Below are positions 1 to 7,251 of a DNA stretch of 8,329 nt, in pieces. Origin of the DNA: Proteobacteria bacterium UBA6522. Its GTDB lineage: Bacteria > Pseudomonadota > Gammaproteobacteria > Steroidobacterales > Rariloculaceae. Positions within the stretch are counted from its first letter, which is position 1. Every line of letters begins with the position of its first letter. Where the stretch lies: positions 17,432 through 25,760 of the forward strand of contig DJLG01000121.1 of the NCBI GenBank assembly GCA_002434915.1, in the 5' to 3' direction. Under the pieces are notes generated by a model. It had not been told where the DNA came from. It ran no database searches and worked only from the letters and a program-made list of their open reading frames with translations. Position numbers and translations under genes: made by a program.

Positions 1-341
1 CTCAGCTACGAAAATTATTTGTCACTTTTGAAACGGCACAGGGAGCTGAGGCTCGAATAGATGAATATTCAAATACAAATATTCGTTTTCATCAAAACAT
101 CATTGCGTTGAGCAAAAACAAGCTGCTCAAAGAAATGTCTGACACCCTATTTGTCCACATGCGCGCTATTCGTGCTCAAACAATTACGGAGCGTGATCGA
201 ATGAAACGCTCAATCATTGATCATATGCATATCATTGAGGCTATAGAAAATCGTAATACTGAACTAGCCGAACGGCTTGTATATGAGCACTGTTTCGGTT
301 TAGCTGAGCATATTGACAACTACGCAGATTATTTGGAATAA
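1..341 (+). CDS. GntR-family (FadR/FCD subfamily) transcriptional regulator, C-terminal part, cut by left window edge
   Basis: The frame is open from base 3 to a TAA at 339-341, giving 112 visible codons; the N-terminal winged-helix DNA-binding domain must lie to the left, outside the window. What is visible is the helical FCD effector-binding domain: an N-x-x-F-H motif (Asn26, His30 of the visible part), then a D-H-x-x-I-x-x-A-I segment (His74), then a final histidine (His96) after an Ala-rich turn. In FCD proteins an Asp or Asn and three His at these points form a metal site that helps bind a small carboxylate effector. The gene lies directly upstream of oxc on the same strand, so it is probably the local regulator of oxalate use, with oxalate or a related acid as effector; both points are inference from position. 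A TTG at 108 could be taken as a start, but the FCD motif continues upstream of it, so it is not one. Family call is firm; the ligand is unknown. Confidence 0.85.
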   Translation, partial: QLRKLFVTFETAQGAEARIDEYSNTNIRFHQNIIALSKNKLLKEMSDTLFVHMRAIRAQTITERDRMKRSIIDHMHIIEAIENRNTELAERLVYEHCFGLAEHIDNYADYLE

Positions 342-386
342 CTTAACAACAAACCTAGATTAGGAAAAACTTAAACGGAGCATCTC

Positions 387-2126
387 ATGGTAAGCGTTCC
401 TGCAGAAAAGCTTAGTGAATCAGAAGTGACTGAAGACCAGCGTGAACAAACTGATGGGTTTCACCTCATCATTGACGCACTGAAACTCAATGGGGTAGAA
501 ACAATCTATGGCGTGCCCGGTATTCCCATTACTGATTTTGGCCGTATGGCTCAAGCTGAAGGTTTACGCGTAATTGCCTTTCGCCATGAACAACATGCAG
601 GAAATGCAGCAGCCATCGCTGGCTATCTCACTAAAAGCCCAGGAATCTGTCTTACGGTTTCTGCTCCTGGATTCCTTAACGGACTAACCGCTCTGGCAAA
701 TGCGACGACAAATTGCTTTCCAATGATCCTGATCTCAGGCTCATCCGAACGGGAAATTGTCGACCTTCAGCAAGGGGACTATGAAGAGATGGATCAGTTA
801 GCTATTGCTAAACCCCTCTGCAAAGCAGCCTTTCGCGTACTGCATGCAGAGGACATAGGTATTGGCGTAGCAAGAGCAATCCGTGCTGCTGTTTCAGGGC
901 GACCTGGCGGAGTTTATCTGGATCTCCCGGCTAAACTTTTCGGACAGGTAATGGATGCCGAGAAGGGAAATCAATCACTAATTAAAGTTATTGACCCTGC
1001 ACCAGCTCAAATTCCCGCTCTTGAATCTGTCGAGCGAGCTCTTGAATTGCTAAAAAGTGCTGAGCGACCATTAATTATTCTTGGTAAAGGCGCAGCCTAT
1101 GCTCAGGCAGATGATGCCATTCGCTCTCTAGTTGAAAAGACTGGGATTCCTTTTTTACCAATGAGCATGGCCAAAGGCATACTCCCCGATACCCACCCCC
1201 AATGCGCGGGCGCAGCACGCTCTTTGGTATTAAAAGAATCAGACGTTGTGATGCTAATAGGCGCACGCCTTAACTGGCTGCTTTCACAGGGTAAGGGAAA
1301 ACCCTGGGGCGGGAAAAAACAGTTTATTCAGGTCGATATTGAGCCTACAGAAATGGATTCGAATGTGGAAATCGCAGCGCCGTTAGTAGGCGACATTGGT
1401 TCCTGTGTATCGGCCATGCTAGAAGGCCTTAAATCTAATTCACCTGCGGCACCAACAGATTGGATTAACGCCGTTAAAACAAAGAAAGATACAAATATAG
1501 CCAAAATGGCTCCTCGACTAATGAACGATAACTTCCCGATGGACTTTCACGGTGCCCTCGGTGCTTTGCGTACAGTTATAAAGGAACGTCCCGATGCAAT
1601 ATTAGTTAATGAAGGCGCTAACACACTTGATCTTGCACGCGGAATTATCGATATGTATAACCCTCGAAAACGGCTTGATGTAGGTACTTGGGGTGTCATG
1701 GGTATTGGCATGGGATTTGCCATTGCTGCCGCTGTAGAAACTGGTAAGCCAGTATTGGCCATCGAAGGAGACAGCGCTTTTGGTTTTTCTGGCATGGAAA
1801 TAGAGACTATCTGTCGTTACAACTTGCCTGTCTGTGTCGTTATTTTCAACAATAGTGGAATCTATCGTGGAACAGACGTTAACGAGCAAAGCTCAGATCC
1901 GGCATGGACTCGTTTCGTTACTGATTCACGCTACGATAAAATGATGGAAGCATTTGGTGGGGTTGGTGTACATGCAACTACCCCCGAAGAACTGAAGCAA
2001 GCTGTTGATACGGCAATGGACTCTGGCAAACCAACACTCGTCAATGCAGCTATCAACCCAGCAGCTGGCAGTGAAAGCGGCAGAATCGGAAATCTGAACC
2101 CACAAAGCAAATTAAAAAAGAAATAG
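387..2126 (+). CDS. oxc: Oxalyl-CoA decarboxylase (thiamine diphosphate dependent)
   Basis: Converts oxalyl-CoA to formyl-CoA and CO2 in the cytoplasm, the carbon-releasing step of oxalate breakdown. The 579-residue product matches the remembered Oxalobacter formigenes enzyme (568 residues) along its whole length, with near-identical blocks such as SAPGFLNG, SGSSEREIVDLQQGDYEEMD and GTWGVMGIGMG. Catalytic Glu68 lies in HEQH. Tyr132-Glu133 of GDYEE, Tyr493 of GIY, and Ser564 and Arg566 of ESGR correspond to Oxalobacter Tyr120/Glu121, Tyr483, Ser553 and Arg555. The ThDP/Mg motif runs from GDS (461-463) to NN (488-489). Domain order is PYR, central nucleotide-binding domain (about 205-360), then PP. 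The N-terminus is about 12 residues longer than in Oxalobacter and acidic. The ATG is supported by GGAG at 377-380, six bases upstream. The frc gene follows after 54 bases. The retained Tyr and Ser argue for a true decarboxylase rather than a 2-hydroxyacyl-CoA lyase. Confidence 0.97.
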   Translation: MVSVPAEKLSESEVTEDQREQTDGFHLIIDALKLNGVETIYGVPGIPITDFGRMAQAEGLRVIAFRHEQHAGNAAAIAGYLTKSPGICLTVSAPGFLNGLTALANATTNCFPMILISGSSEREIVDLQQGDYEEMDQLAIAKPLCKAAFRVLHAEDIGIGVARAIRAAVSGRPGGVYLDLPAKLFGQVMDAEKGNQSLIKVIDPAPAQIPALESVERALELLKSAERPLIILGKGAAYAQADDAIRSLVEKTGIPFLPMSMAKGILPDTHPQCAGAARSLVLKESDVVMLIGARLNWLLSQGKGKPWGGKKQFIQVDIEPTEMDSNVEIAAPLVGDIGSCVSAMLEGLKSNSPAAPTDWINAVKTKKDTNIAKMAPRLMNDNFPMDFHGALGALRTVIKERPDAILVNEGANTLDLARGIIDMYNPRKRLDVGTWGVMGIGMGFAIAAAVETGKPVLAIEGDSAFGFSGMEIETICRYNLPVCVVIFNNSGIYRGTDVNEQSSDPAWTRFVTDSRYDKMMEAFGGVGVHATTPEELKQAVDTAMDSGKPTLVNAAINPAAGSESGRIGNLNPQSKLKKK

Positions 2127-2180
2127 TGCTGCGTACGGTTCATCTACATAACTAACTAAAGAATTAGGAAATTACTTACT

Positions 2181-3440
2181 ATGAGCTCTAATAAGGCCCT
2201 TTCTGGCATTCGAATCCTTGACATGACTCACGTACAAGCTGGTCCTACATCCAGCCAGCTTATGGGTTTTCTTGGTGCAGACGTTATTAAACTAGAGTCA
2301 CCGGTGGGTGACGCAACTCGTGGACAGTTAAGAGATATCCCAGATGCAGATAGCCTTTATTTCACAATGCTTAACTGCAATAAGAGATCAATCACGGTAA
2401 ACCTTAAAAATGATAAAGGGAAAGAAATTTTTACAAAGCTTGTTAAAACCTGTGATGTTCTTATGGAGAACTTTGGACCTGGTGTTCTGGAGCGATTAGG
2501 GTTTGATTGGGAAAATGTTAAAAAAATTAATCCGCGTATTGTCATGGCATCAATAAAGGGTTTTGGTTCTGAAGGTCCATATGCAGCCTTTAAGGCCTAT
2601 GAGAATGTTGCCCAAGCTATGGGCGGTTCAATGAGCACATCTGGGCTTTTTGATGGACCGCCTGTGGTAACGGGCGCACAGATTGGTGACTCAGGAACGG
2701 GTGTCCACTTAATGGCTGGCATTCTTGCCGCGCTTCTTCAGCGAGAAAGAACTGGTCGTGGTCAGTATGTTGAGTGCGCAATGATGGACTGTGTCATGAA
2801 TCTAACACGAGTGAAATGGCGTGATCACCAAAGACTTACGCGTGGACCATTACCGGAATACGGATGTCAGGAGTTTGAGGACTTTACACCTCGGGCCGGT
2901 AATGACTCAGGCGGTGGACAGTTGGGAAATGCTGTTCAGTGTAAGCCGGGAGGATCAAACGATTACCTGTACATAGTAGTTCAGGAACATGTTTGGAAAG
3001 CATTAGCAAATCGGATTGGAGGCGAGGATTTAATTAATGATCCTCGTTTCGAAAAAATTGAGAATAGGCGTGCAAACCAAAGTGAAATGTGGGATCTCTT
3101 AACGGATTTTGCGAGTAACCATACAAAACGCGAACTAATGGAAATTCTTAACGAGATTGATGTCCCATGTGGCCCTGTAATGAGCACGACAGACTTAGCC
3201 AACGACGATCATGTCAAGCTACGCGAAATGTATCTTGAGCTTGACCACCCTGAACGTGGAAAATGGTATAACCTTGGCTGCCCAATCAAACTTTCGGATT
3301 CACCCGTCGAGGTAACTAGATCTCCATTATTAGGCGAACATACAGATGAGATCTTAAGTGACGTGCTTGGTTACGAAACGAATGAGATTGATAATTTAAA
3401 AGAAGCAGGTGCTTTTTCCCGGCCACCACGTCGTAAGTAA
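2181..3440 (+). CDS. frc: Formyl-CoA:oxalate CoA-transferase (class III CoA-transferase)
   Basis: Transfers CoA from formyl-CoA to oxalate, giving oxalyl-CoA for Oxc and releasing formate. The product has 419 residues, against 428 for Oxalobacter Frc and about 416 for E. coli YfdW. Catalytic Asp170 is in the GDSG segment and equals Oxalobacter Asp169, which forms the acyl-aspartyl anhydride. Gln19 (HVQAG), Tyr140 and Glu141 (AYENVAQ) and the NCNKRSI block are also conserved. The flexible glycine loop that covers the active site is present as SGGGQ (243-247), in a middle region shorter than in Oxalobacter. The C-terminus has the usual RSPLLGEHTDEIL signature. Oxalobacter Trp48 is replaced by Gln49, as in YfdW. 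The ATG has a modest AGGAA site at 2166-2170, ten bases upstream. The gene sits between oxc and an acyl-CoA ligase gene, which supports the oxalate assignment over other class III transferases. Confidence 0.95.
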   Translation: MSSNKALSGIRILDMTHVQAGPTSSQLMGFLGADVIKLESPVGDATRGQLRDIPDADSLYFTMLNCNKRSITVNLKNDKGKEIFTKLVKTCDVLMENFGPGVLERLGFDWENVKKINPRIVMASIKGFGSEGPYAAFKAYENVAQAMGGSMSTSGLFDGPPVVTGAQIGDSGTGVHLMAGILAALLQRERTGRGQYVECAMMDCVMNLTRVKWRDHQRLTRGPLPEYGCQEFEDFTPRAGNDSGGGQLGNAVQCKPGGSNDYLYIVVQEHVWKALANRIGGEDLINDPRFEKIENRRANQSEMWDLLTDFASNHTKRELMEILNEIDVPCGPVMSTTDLANDDHVKLREMYLELDHPERGKWYNLGCPIKLSDSPVEVTRSPLLGEHTDEILSDVLGYETNEIDNLKEAGAFSRPPRRK

Positions 3441-3457
3441 TACAGCCTGTTCACTAA

Positions 3458-3474
3458 GCAGCTCTATGAGCTGC
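3458..3474 (+). repeat. Perfect 7-bp stem, 3-base loop hairpin between frc and the ligase gene
   Basis: GCAGCTC (3458-3464) and GAGCTGC (3468-3474) are exact reverse complements around a TAT loop. The hairpin lies 17 bases after the frc stop and 9 bases before the Shine-Dalgarno site of the next gene. There is no T-run after it, so it is not a standard intrinsic terminator. It could protect the upstream oxc-frc message from 3' decay or influence ligase translation; the structure is visible, the role is inferred. Confidence 0.45.
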
Positions 3475-3483
3475 CAATTGTTA

Positions 3484-3488
3484 AGGAG
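3484..3488 (+). promoter_or_regulatory. Ribosome binding site that fixes the ligase start
   Basis: AGGAG lies seven bases before the ATG at 3496 but only one base before the in-frame ATG at 3490. The frame is open further upstream to 3409, inside frc. The spacing selects 3496 and excludes the longer forms. Confidence 0.7.
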
Positions 3489-3495
3489 AATGAAG

Positions 3496-5628
3496 ATGCC
3501 CAGTCGGCAAGATGATGTCCGCGCTGTCTTAAATCAAGTGGAAGCGGATGGCCGTACATCACTTACAGCGCCAGAATGTAAGACCGTTTGTGACGCTTAC
3601 GATATACCAGTACCTGCAGAAGGATTAGCAAAATCCGCTGAGGAAGCTTCAGCTATAGCCGATAGTATTGGTTATCCGGTAGTGATGAAAATTGTTTCGC
3701 CTGACATTCTTCATAAAACGGAAGCCGGAGGCGTCTTAGTTGGCTTATCAGACTCAGAAGCTGTAACAGCAGGTTATGACAATATTATTGCAAATGCTAA
3801 AGCTTATAGCAGTAACTCAAGCATCACAGGCGTACAGGTTCAAGCAATGATTACGGGGGATGGACAAGAAGTAATTGTCGGGGCTGTGACTGATCCGAGT
3901 TTTGGCAAACTAGTAGGATTTGGCCTTGGCGGTATTCTTGTAGAAGTGCTTAAGGATATTACTTTCCGTCTAGCGCCAACAACGACTGATGATGCGCAAT
4001 CGATGCTTAATAGTATTCAAGCAGCTGAGGTACTCGATGGGGTACGTGGCTCCGAGGCTATAAATCGCGATGCACTAACAAGCATCATCGTCAAGGTATC
4101 AGAGCTTATTGGTGATTTCCCAGAAATACAGGAAATTGATCTAAATCCAGTACTTGCAAATGAAAAAGGCGCAACTGCGGTCGATTCATTAATCTCGGTC
4201 GATTTCTCAGCTCAGAAAGACATCTATCGCCCTAGCCAAGATGAAATCGTAAAGTCTATGCAGAGCATCATGAATCCCAGATCTGTAGCCGTCATAGGAG
4301 CCTCTGACGGAGAAGGTAAGATCGGAAATTCAGTGATGAAAAATATAATCAACGGTGGCTATCAAGGAGAAATCTATCCAATTAATCCAAAAGCGGATGA
4401 GATCCTTGGGAAAAAAGCCTATAAAAGCGTAAAAGATGTTCCTGGGGAAATTGATGTCGCAGTTTTTGCCGTCCCCGCAAAATTCTGCATAGCGGCTATG
4501 GAAGAGGTAGGCGAGAAAGGTATACCAGGAGCTGTAATGATTCCTTCTGGTTTTGCTGAAGTAGGTGAACACGAGTTACAAGACCAGCTCTTAGCAGCAG
4601 CTCGTAAAAACAATGTGCGAATAATGGGCCCAAATATCTATGGGTTTTACTATACCCCTGCAAATCTATGTGCAACCTTTTGTACTCCATATGATGTTCA
4701 GGGAAAGACCGCTCTCTCCTCCCAAAGTGGGGGCGTTGGAATGTCAATCATTGGATATAGTCGCTCAACAAAAATGGGCGTTTCCGCTATCGTGGGACTG
4801 GGAAACAAATCTGACCTAGATGAAGATGATCTCCTTACCTACTTTGAACAGGATGACAATACAGATGTCATTGCAATGCATGCGGAGGATTTAAAAGATG
4901 GCCGAAGCTTTGCCGAGGTAGCAAAACGTGTCTCTAAGAAAAAACCAGTGGTTATGTTGAAGGCTGGACGTACTCAGCTGGGCGCAAAAGCAGCTGCCTC
5001 ACACACAGGGGCACTGGCAGGTAATGACAAAATCTATGATGACGTTTTACGGTCTAGTGGTGTAATAAGAGCATATAGCCTTAACGATATGCTTCAATTT
5101 GCACGTGGTCTTCCGGTGCTACCCACTCCTAAAGGTGACGAAATAGTTATCATTACTGGTGCAGGTGGCTCTGGCGTTCTTCTCTCTGATGCAATCGTTG
5201 ACAATGACTTGTCTTTAATGAAGTTTCCCAATGATTTAGATGAAGCCTTTAAAGAGTTTATTCCTCCATTTGGCGCTTCCGGGAATCCAGTCGATATCAC
5301 GGGCGGTGAACCCCCTGTAACTTATGAAAAAACTATTAAGCTTGGACTTGAAGATGACCGAGTTCACTCACTCATACTTGGTTATTGGCACACAATCATT
5401 ACACCACCCATGGTGTTTGCGGAACTCTGTGCACGGGTAGTCCAAGAAGGTCGAGACAAGGGCATTGATAAACCAATCGTAGCATCGTTAGTTGGTGATG
5501 TAGAGGTTGAAGAAGCCTCAGAATATCTCTATGAGCGAGGGATAGTAGCGTGTCCTTACACCACAGAACTGCCAGTGGCAATACTTGGTGCAAAATACCG
5601 ATGGGCACGAAATGCAGGTCTTCTATAA
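3496..5628 (+). CDS. Acyl-CoA synthetase (NDP-forming), ATP-grasp domain first
   Basis: A 710-residue member of the ADP-forming acyl-CoA synthetase superfamily (acid + CoA + ATP to acyl-CoA + ADP + Pi, reversible). Domains in order: ATP-grasp (about 20-235) with HKTEAGGV at 73-80, the GFGLGGILVEVLKD block and the metal-binding E-I-D-L-N-P turn at 213-218; CoA-binding Rossmann domain (about 255-385) with RSVAVIGAS and MGPN; succinyl-CoA-ligase-like domain (about 400-545) with SSQSGGVG and the phospho-histidine segment ASHTGALAG (His503); and a C-terminal ligase part with NPVDITG at 597-603. His73 corresponds to the second histidine thought to shuttle phosphate in the acetate enzymes. The ATP-grasp-first order is one of the known shuffled arrangements; many relatives carry that domain last. 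All catalytic signatures are intact. The substrate is not readable: oxalate, formate and the lyase's product are the candidates from context. It probably belongs to the oxc-frc operon. Family is certain, substrate is not. Confidence 0.9.
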   Translation: MPSRQDDVRAVLNQVEADGRTSLTAPECKTVCDAYDIPVPAEGLAKSAEEASAIADSIGYPVVMKIVSPDILHKTEAGGVLVGLSDSEAVTAGYDNIIANAKAYSSNSSITGVQVQAMITGDGQEVIVGAVTDPSFGKLVGFGLGGILVEVLKDITFRLAPTTTDDAQSMLNSIQAAEVLDGVRGSEAINRDALTSIIVKVSELIGDFPEIQEIDLNPVLANEKGATAVDSLISVDFSAQKDIYRPSQDEIVKSMQSIMNPRSVAVIGASDGEGKIGNSVMKNIINGGYQGEIYPINPKADEILGKKAYKSVKDVPGEIDVAVFAVPAKFCIAAMEEVGEKGIPGAVMIPSGFAEVGEHELQDQLLAAARKNNVRIMGPNIYGFYYTPANLCATFCTPYDVQGKTALSSQSGGVGMSIIGYSRSTKMGVSAIVGLGNKSDLDEDDLLTYFEQDDNTDVIAMHAEDLKDGRSFAEVAKRVSKKKPVVMLKAGRTQLGAKAAASHTGALAGNDKIYDDVLRSSGVIRAYSLNDMLQFARGLPVLPTPKGDEIVIITGAGGSGVLLSDAIVDNDLSLMKFPNDLDEAFKEFIPPFGASGNPVDITGGEPPVTYEKTIKLGLEDDRVHSLILGYWHTIITPPMVFAELCARVVQEGRDKGIDKPIVASLVGDVEVEEASEYLYERGIVACPYTTELPVAILGAKYRWARNAGLL

Positions 5629-5713
5629 AAGCAATAAGTTAGAACAATAAGTAGTGGTTTACTACGCATACAACATACTTAATCTTCACCCTCATTAAGG
5701 AATTGAACTTACA

Positions 5714-6580
5714 GTGACCGCTCTACGTAGCTTGCTTTTCGTCCCGGGAAATAAGGACAACATGCTGAATAAAGCACTTGGTTTTAAGCCAGATGTGTTT
5801 GTGCCAGACATGGAGGACTCTGTCCCGACAGGCGAAAAAGAAAACGCACGTAACCTGATTGCTGAATACTTACCAAAGCTTGCTGAATCAGGAGTGTCGA
5901 TAGTACCAAGAGTAAATTCTTTAGACACTAAGTGGGCATTGGATGATTTGGCAGCCATAGTAGGACCGCATATCTATGGGATATCAATTGGAAAGATTAA
6001 TACACCAGCTGATATCAAAATAGTTTCGGACCATCTTTCTCTCCTTGAACAGAAAGCAGGGCTAAATGAAGGTCATATCAAGATGATTCCTTGGCTAGAG
6101 TCTGCCAAAGCGATCATTCACTGCCATGAAATTTGCCTTGCTAGCGAACGTCTAATTGGCGTTGCTTTTGGTGGGGAAGATTTCACACATGATATGGGAA
6201 TAGAACGACTAGAAGACGAGTCTGAAGTCTTGTTTGCTCGTAACCAGCTTTGTATTGCAGCTAGGGCCGCTGAAATACCTGCATTGGATACACCCTATTT
6301 TCTGTTTAAGAATAAGGAAGGACTACGGACAAATAGTCTTATAGCCAAACAATGTGGATTCAAAGGTAAATTTGCTATTCATCCAGCACAAATTGATGAA
6401 ATTAATAATGCTTTTTCACCATCAAAAAAAGAAATAGAGCATGCACATAGAGTTGTTAAAGCTTTTGAAGAAGCGGAAAGTATGGGTCGTGGATCAACTT
6501 CACTAGATGGCAAAGTTATAGATGTTCCTGTGGTTAAAAGAGCCCGAGCTTTACTAAGCCTTGCTAGCAGGCAACTCTAG
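5714..6580 (+). CDS. CitE/HpcH-HpaI family lyase acting on a CoA ester (malyl-CoA or citramalyl-CoA lyase-like)
   Basis: A 288-residue TIM-barrel protein of the citrate lyase beta-subunit family, the usual length for stand-alone CitE-like proteins. Visible signatures: R-S-L-L-F-V-P-G (5-12), the DMEDSV block (32-37), PRVNS with Arg66, Glu129 in WLES and Asp156 in GGEDF as expected Mg ligands, and AIHPAQI (221-227). Relatives cleave or form a C-C bond in 3-hydroxyacyl-CoA esters such as malyl-CoA (giving acetyl-CoA and glyoxylate) or citramalyl-CoA; some are thioesterases. No citrate lyase alpha or gamma subunit genes are nearby, so it is not part of a citrate lyase complex. The start is GTG, with AAGGAA at 5697-5702; the spacing is rather long, but an in-frame stop at 5696 and the family's usual N-terminus support it. 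It is the last + strand gene, and its 3' end overlaps the opposite gene by 27 bases. Its exact reaction in an oxalate cluster is unknown. Confidence 0.85.
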   Translation: MTALRSLLFVPGNKDNMLNKALGFKPDVFVPDMEDSVPTGEKENARNLIAEYLPKLAESGVSIVPRVNSLDTKWALDDLAAIVGPHIYGISIGKINTPADIKIVSDHLSLLEQKAGLNEGHIKMIPWLESAKAIIHCHEICLASERLIGVAFGGEDFTHDMGIERLEDESEVLFARNQLCIAARAAEIPALDTPYFLFKNKEGLRTNSLIAKQCGFKGKFAIHPAQIDEINNAFSPSKKEIEHAHRVVKAFEEAESMGRGSTSLDGKVIDVPVVKRARALLSLASRQL

Positions 6581-7237
6581 ATCTAACACTCCCAAACCTT
6601 CTTTAATACGATCATAGGTAATGTGAGCGTTGTTGTAATCATGCTTAAGATGCATAGCCACGTCATCTTTTAGCAATATCAGAGCAGGAAATCCTCTGGC
6701 ACCTAAATTAATTGCACGCGTTATCTCCTCCTGTAACTTTCTTTCACACTCCTGGCCTCCTAATACGGCTTCAAAACGTTTTATATCTAGGCCTATATCT
6801 TCAGCCAGACTAATCAAAGTTTCAGGTAATGATGGGTTTTTAGCTTCTTGATAATAAGCATTCTGTATGGCAACTATCATTGTAGACTCATACTCTACCC
6901 CTTGTTCACGCGCAGCAATGATAGCTCGGCACGCAGGATAAGTTGATCTTATGGGCGTACAGACAGTCCAAAAATCATGGTTAAACTCAATACCAGATAC
7001 AACATTTGTTATTTGCTCCCAGGTACCCTTTATCCTGCGGCGCATATCAGTAGGCATAGGTAATCCAGTGTCGGGAGCAAGACCTCCAAGCACAGTCCGA
7101 ATTTCAATAGCACCATTTAACATATCAGTCACTCTTGCCCAAACAGGAGCAAAAGCGTAGCACCAACTACACATAGGATCGTGGACATAATGGAGTACTG
7201 TAGACGACCTAAACTCAGGATGGCCTCTACTTCCCAT
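6554..7237 (-). CDS. DsbA-family (FrnE-like) thiol-disulfide oxidoreductase
   Basis: A 227-residue thioredoxin-fold protein with a helical insert. The N-terminal strand leads to D-P-M-C-S-W-C-Y, giving a CxxC pair at Cys23 and Cys26, and the cis-proline loop typical of the fold is G-F-P at 182-184. The DPMCSWC form is typical of the DsbA/FrnE group often annotated as a DsbA family protein, not of periplasmic DsbA itself. I see no signal peptide or membrane segment, so it probably works in the cytoplasm on disulfides or as a glutathione-linked oxidoreductase; partner unknown. The ATG at 7237 has no good Shine-Dalgarno site, but no better in-frame start exists before the CxxC motif. The gene starts 33 bases after the FAD-subunit gene on the same strand, so it may be its last co-transcribed gene. 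Its low G+C resembles the oxalate cluster more than the FAD-subunit gene. Confidence 0.85.
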   Translation of the reverse strand: MGSRGHPEFRSSTVLHYVHDPMCSWCYAFAPVWARVTDMLNGAIEIRTVLGGLAPDTGLPMPTDMRRRIKGTWEQITNVVSGIEFNHDFWTVCTPIRSTYPACRAIIAAREQGVEYESTMIVAIQNAYYQEAKNPSLPETLISLAEDIGLDIKRFEAVLGGQECERKLQEEITRAINLGARGFPALILLKDDVAMHLKHDYNNAHITYDRIKEGLGVLDLELPASKA

Positions 7238-7251
7238 CTTACTTATAACTA

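Noticed and set aside
313..341. TTGACA at 313-318 as a -35 box for an oxc promoter
   Set aside because: The hexamer is perfect, but at 16-18 base spacing there is no acceptable -10 box, and it lies inside the regulator's coding sequence.
354..364. CCTA-GAT-TAGG inverted repeat upstream of oxc as an operator
   Set aside because: Arms of only four bases are expected by chance, and the sequence does not resemble the usual GT-AC form of FadR-type operators.
1547..1889. Two overlapping reverse-strand open frames inside oxc
   Set aside because: They lie wholly within a strongly conserved gene on the other strand and have no recognisable motif; they are antisense shadows.
387..2126. Reading the oxc gene as a 2-hydroxyacyl-CoA lyase or acetolactate synthase-like enzyme
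   Set aside because: The oxalyl-binding Tyr, Ser and Arg positions are kept, full-length similarity to the Oxalobacter enzyme is very high, and frc is adjacent.
3409..3495. A longer ligase start at 3409 or 3490
   Set aside because: The 3409 start lies inside frc with no ribosome binding site, and ATG 3490 is only one base from the AGGAG; the spacing favours 3496, and the added residues match no family feature.
5651..5665. GTAGT/ACTAC hairpin between the ligase and lyase genes as a terminator
   Set aside because: A five-pair, AT-rich stem with no T-run after it is too weak to call.
6562..6569. TGCTAGCA perfect palindrome in the convergent overlap as a bidirectional terminator
   Set aside because: It is eight bases with no loop and no flanking T or A runs, so it would not form a terminator stem; self-complementary 8-mers are common.
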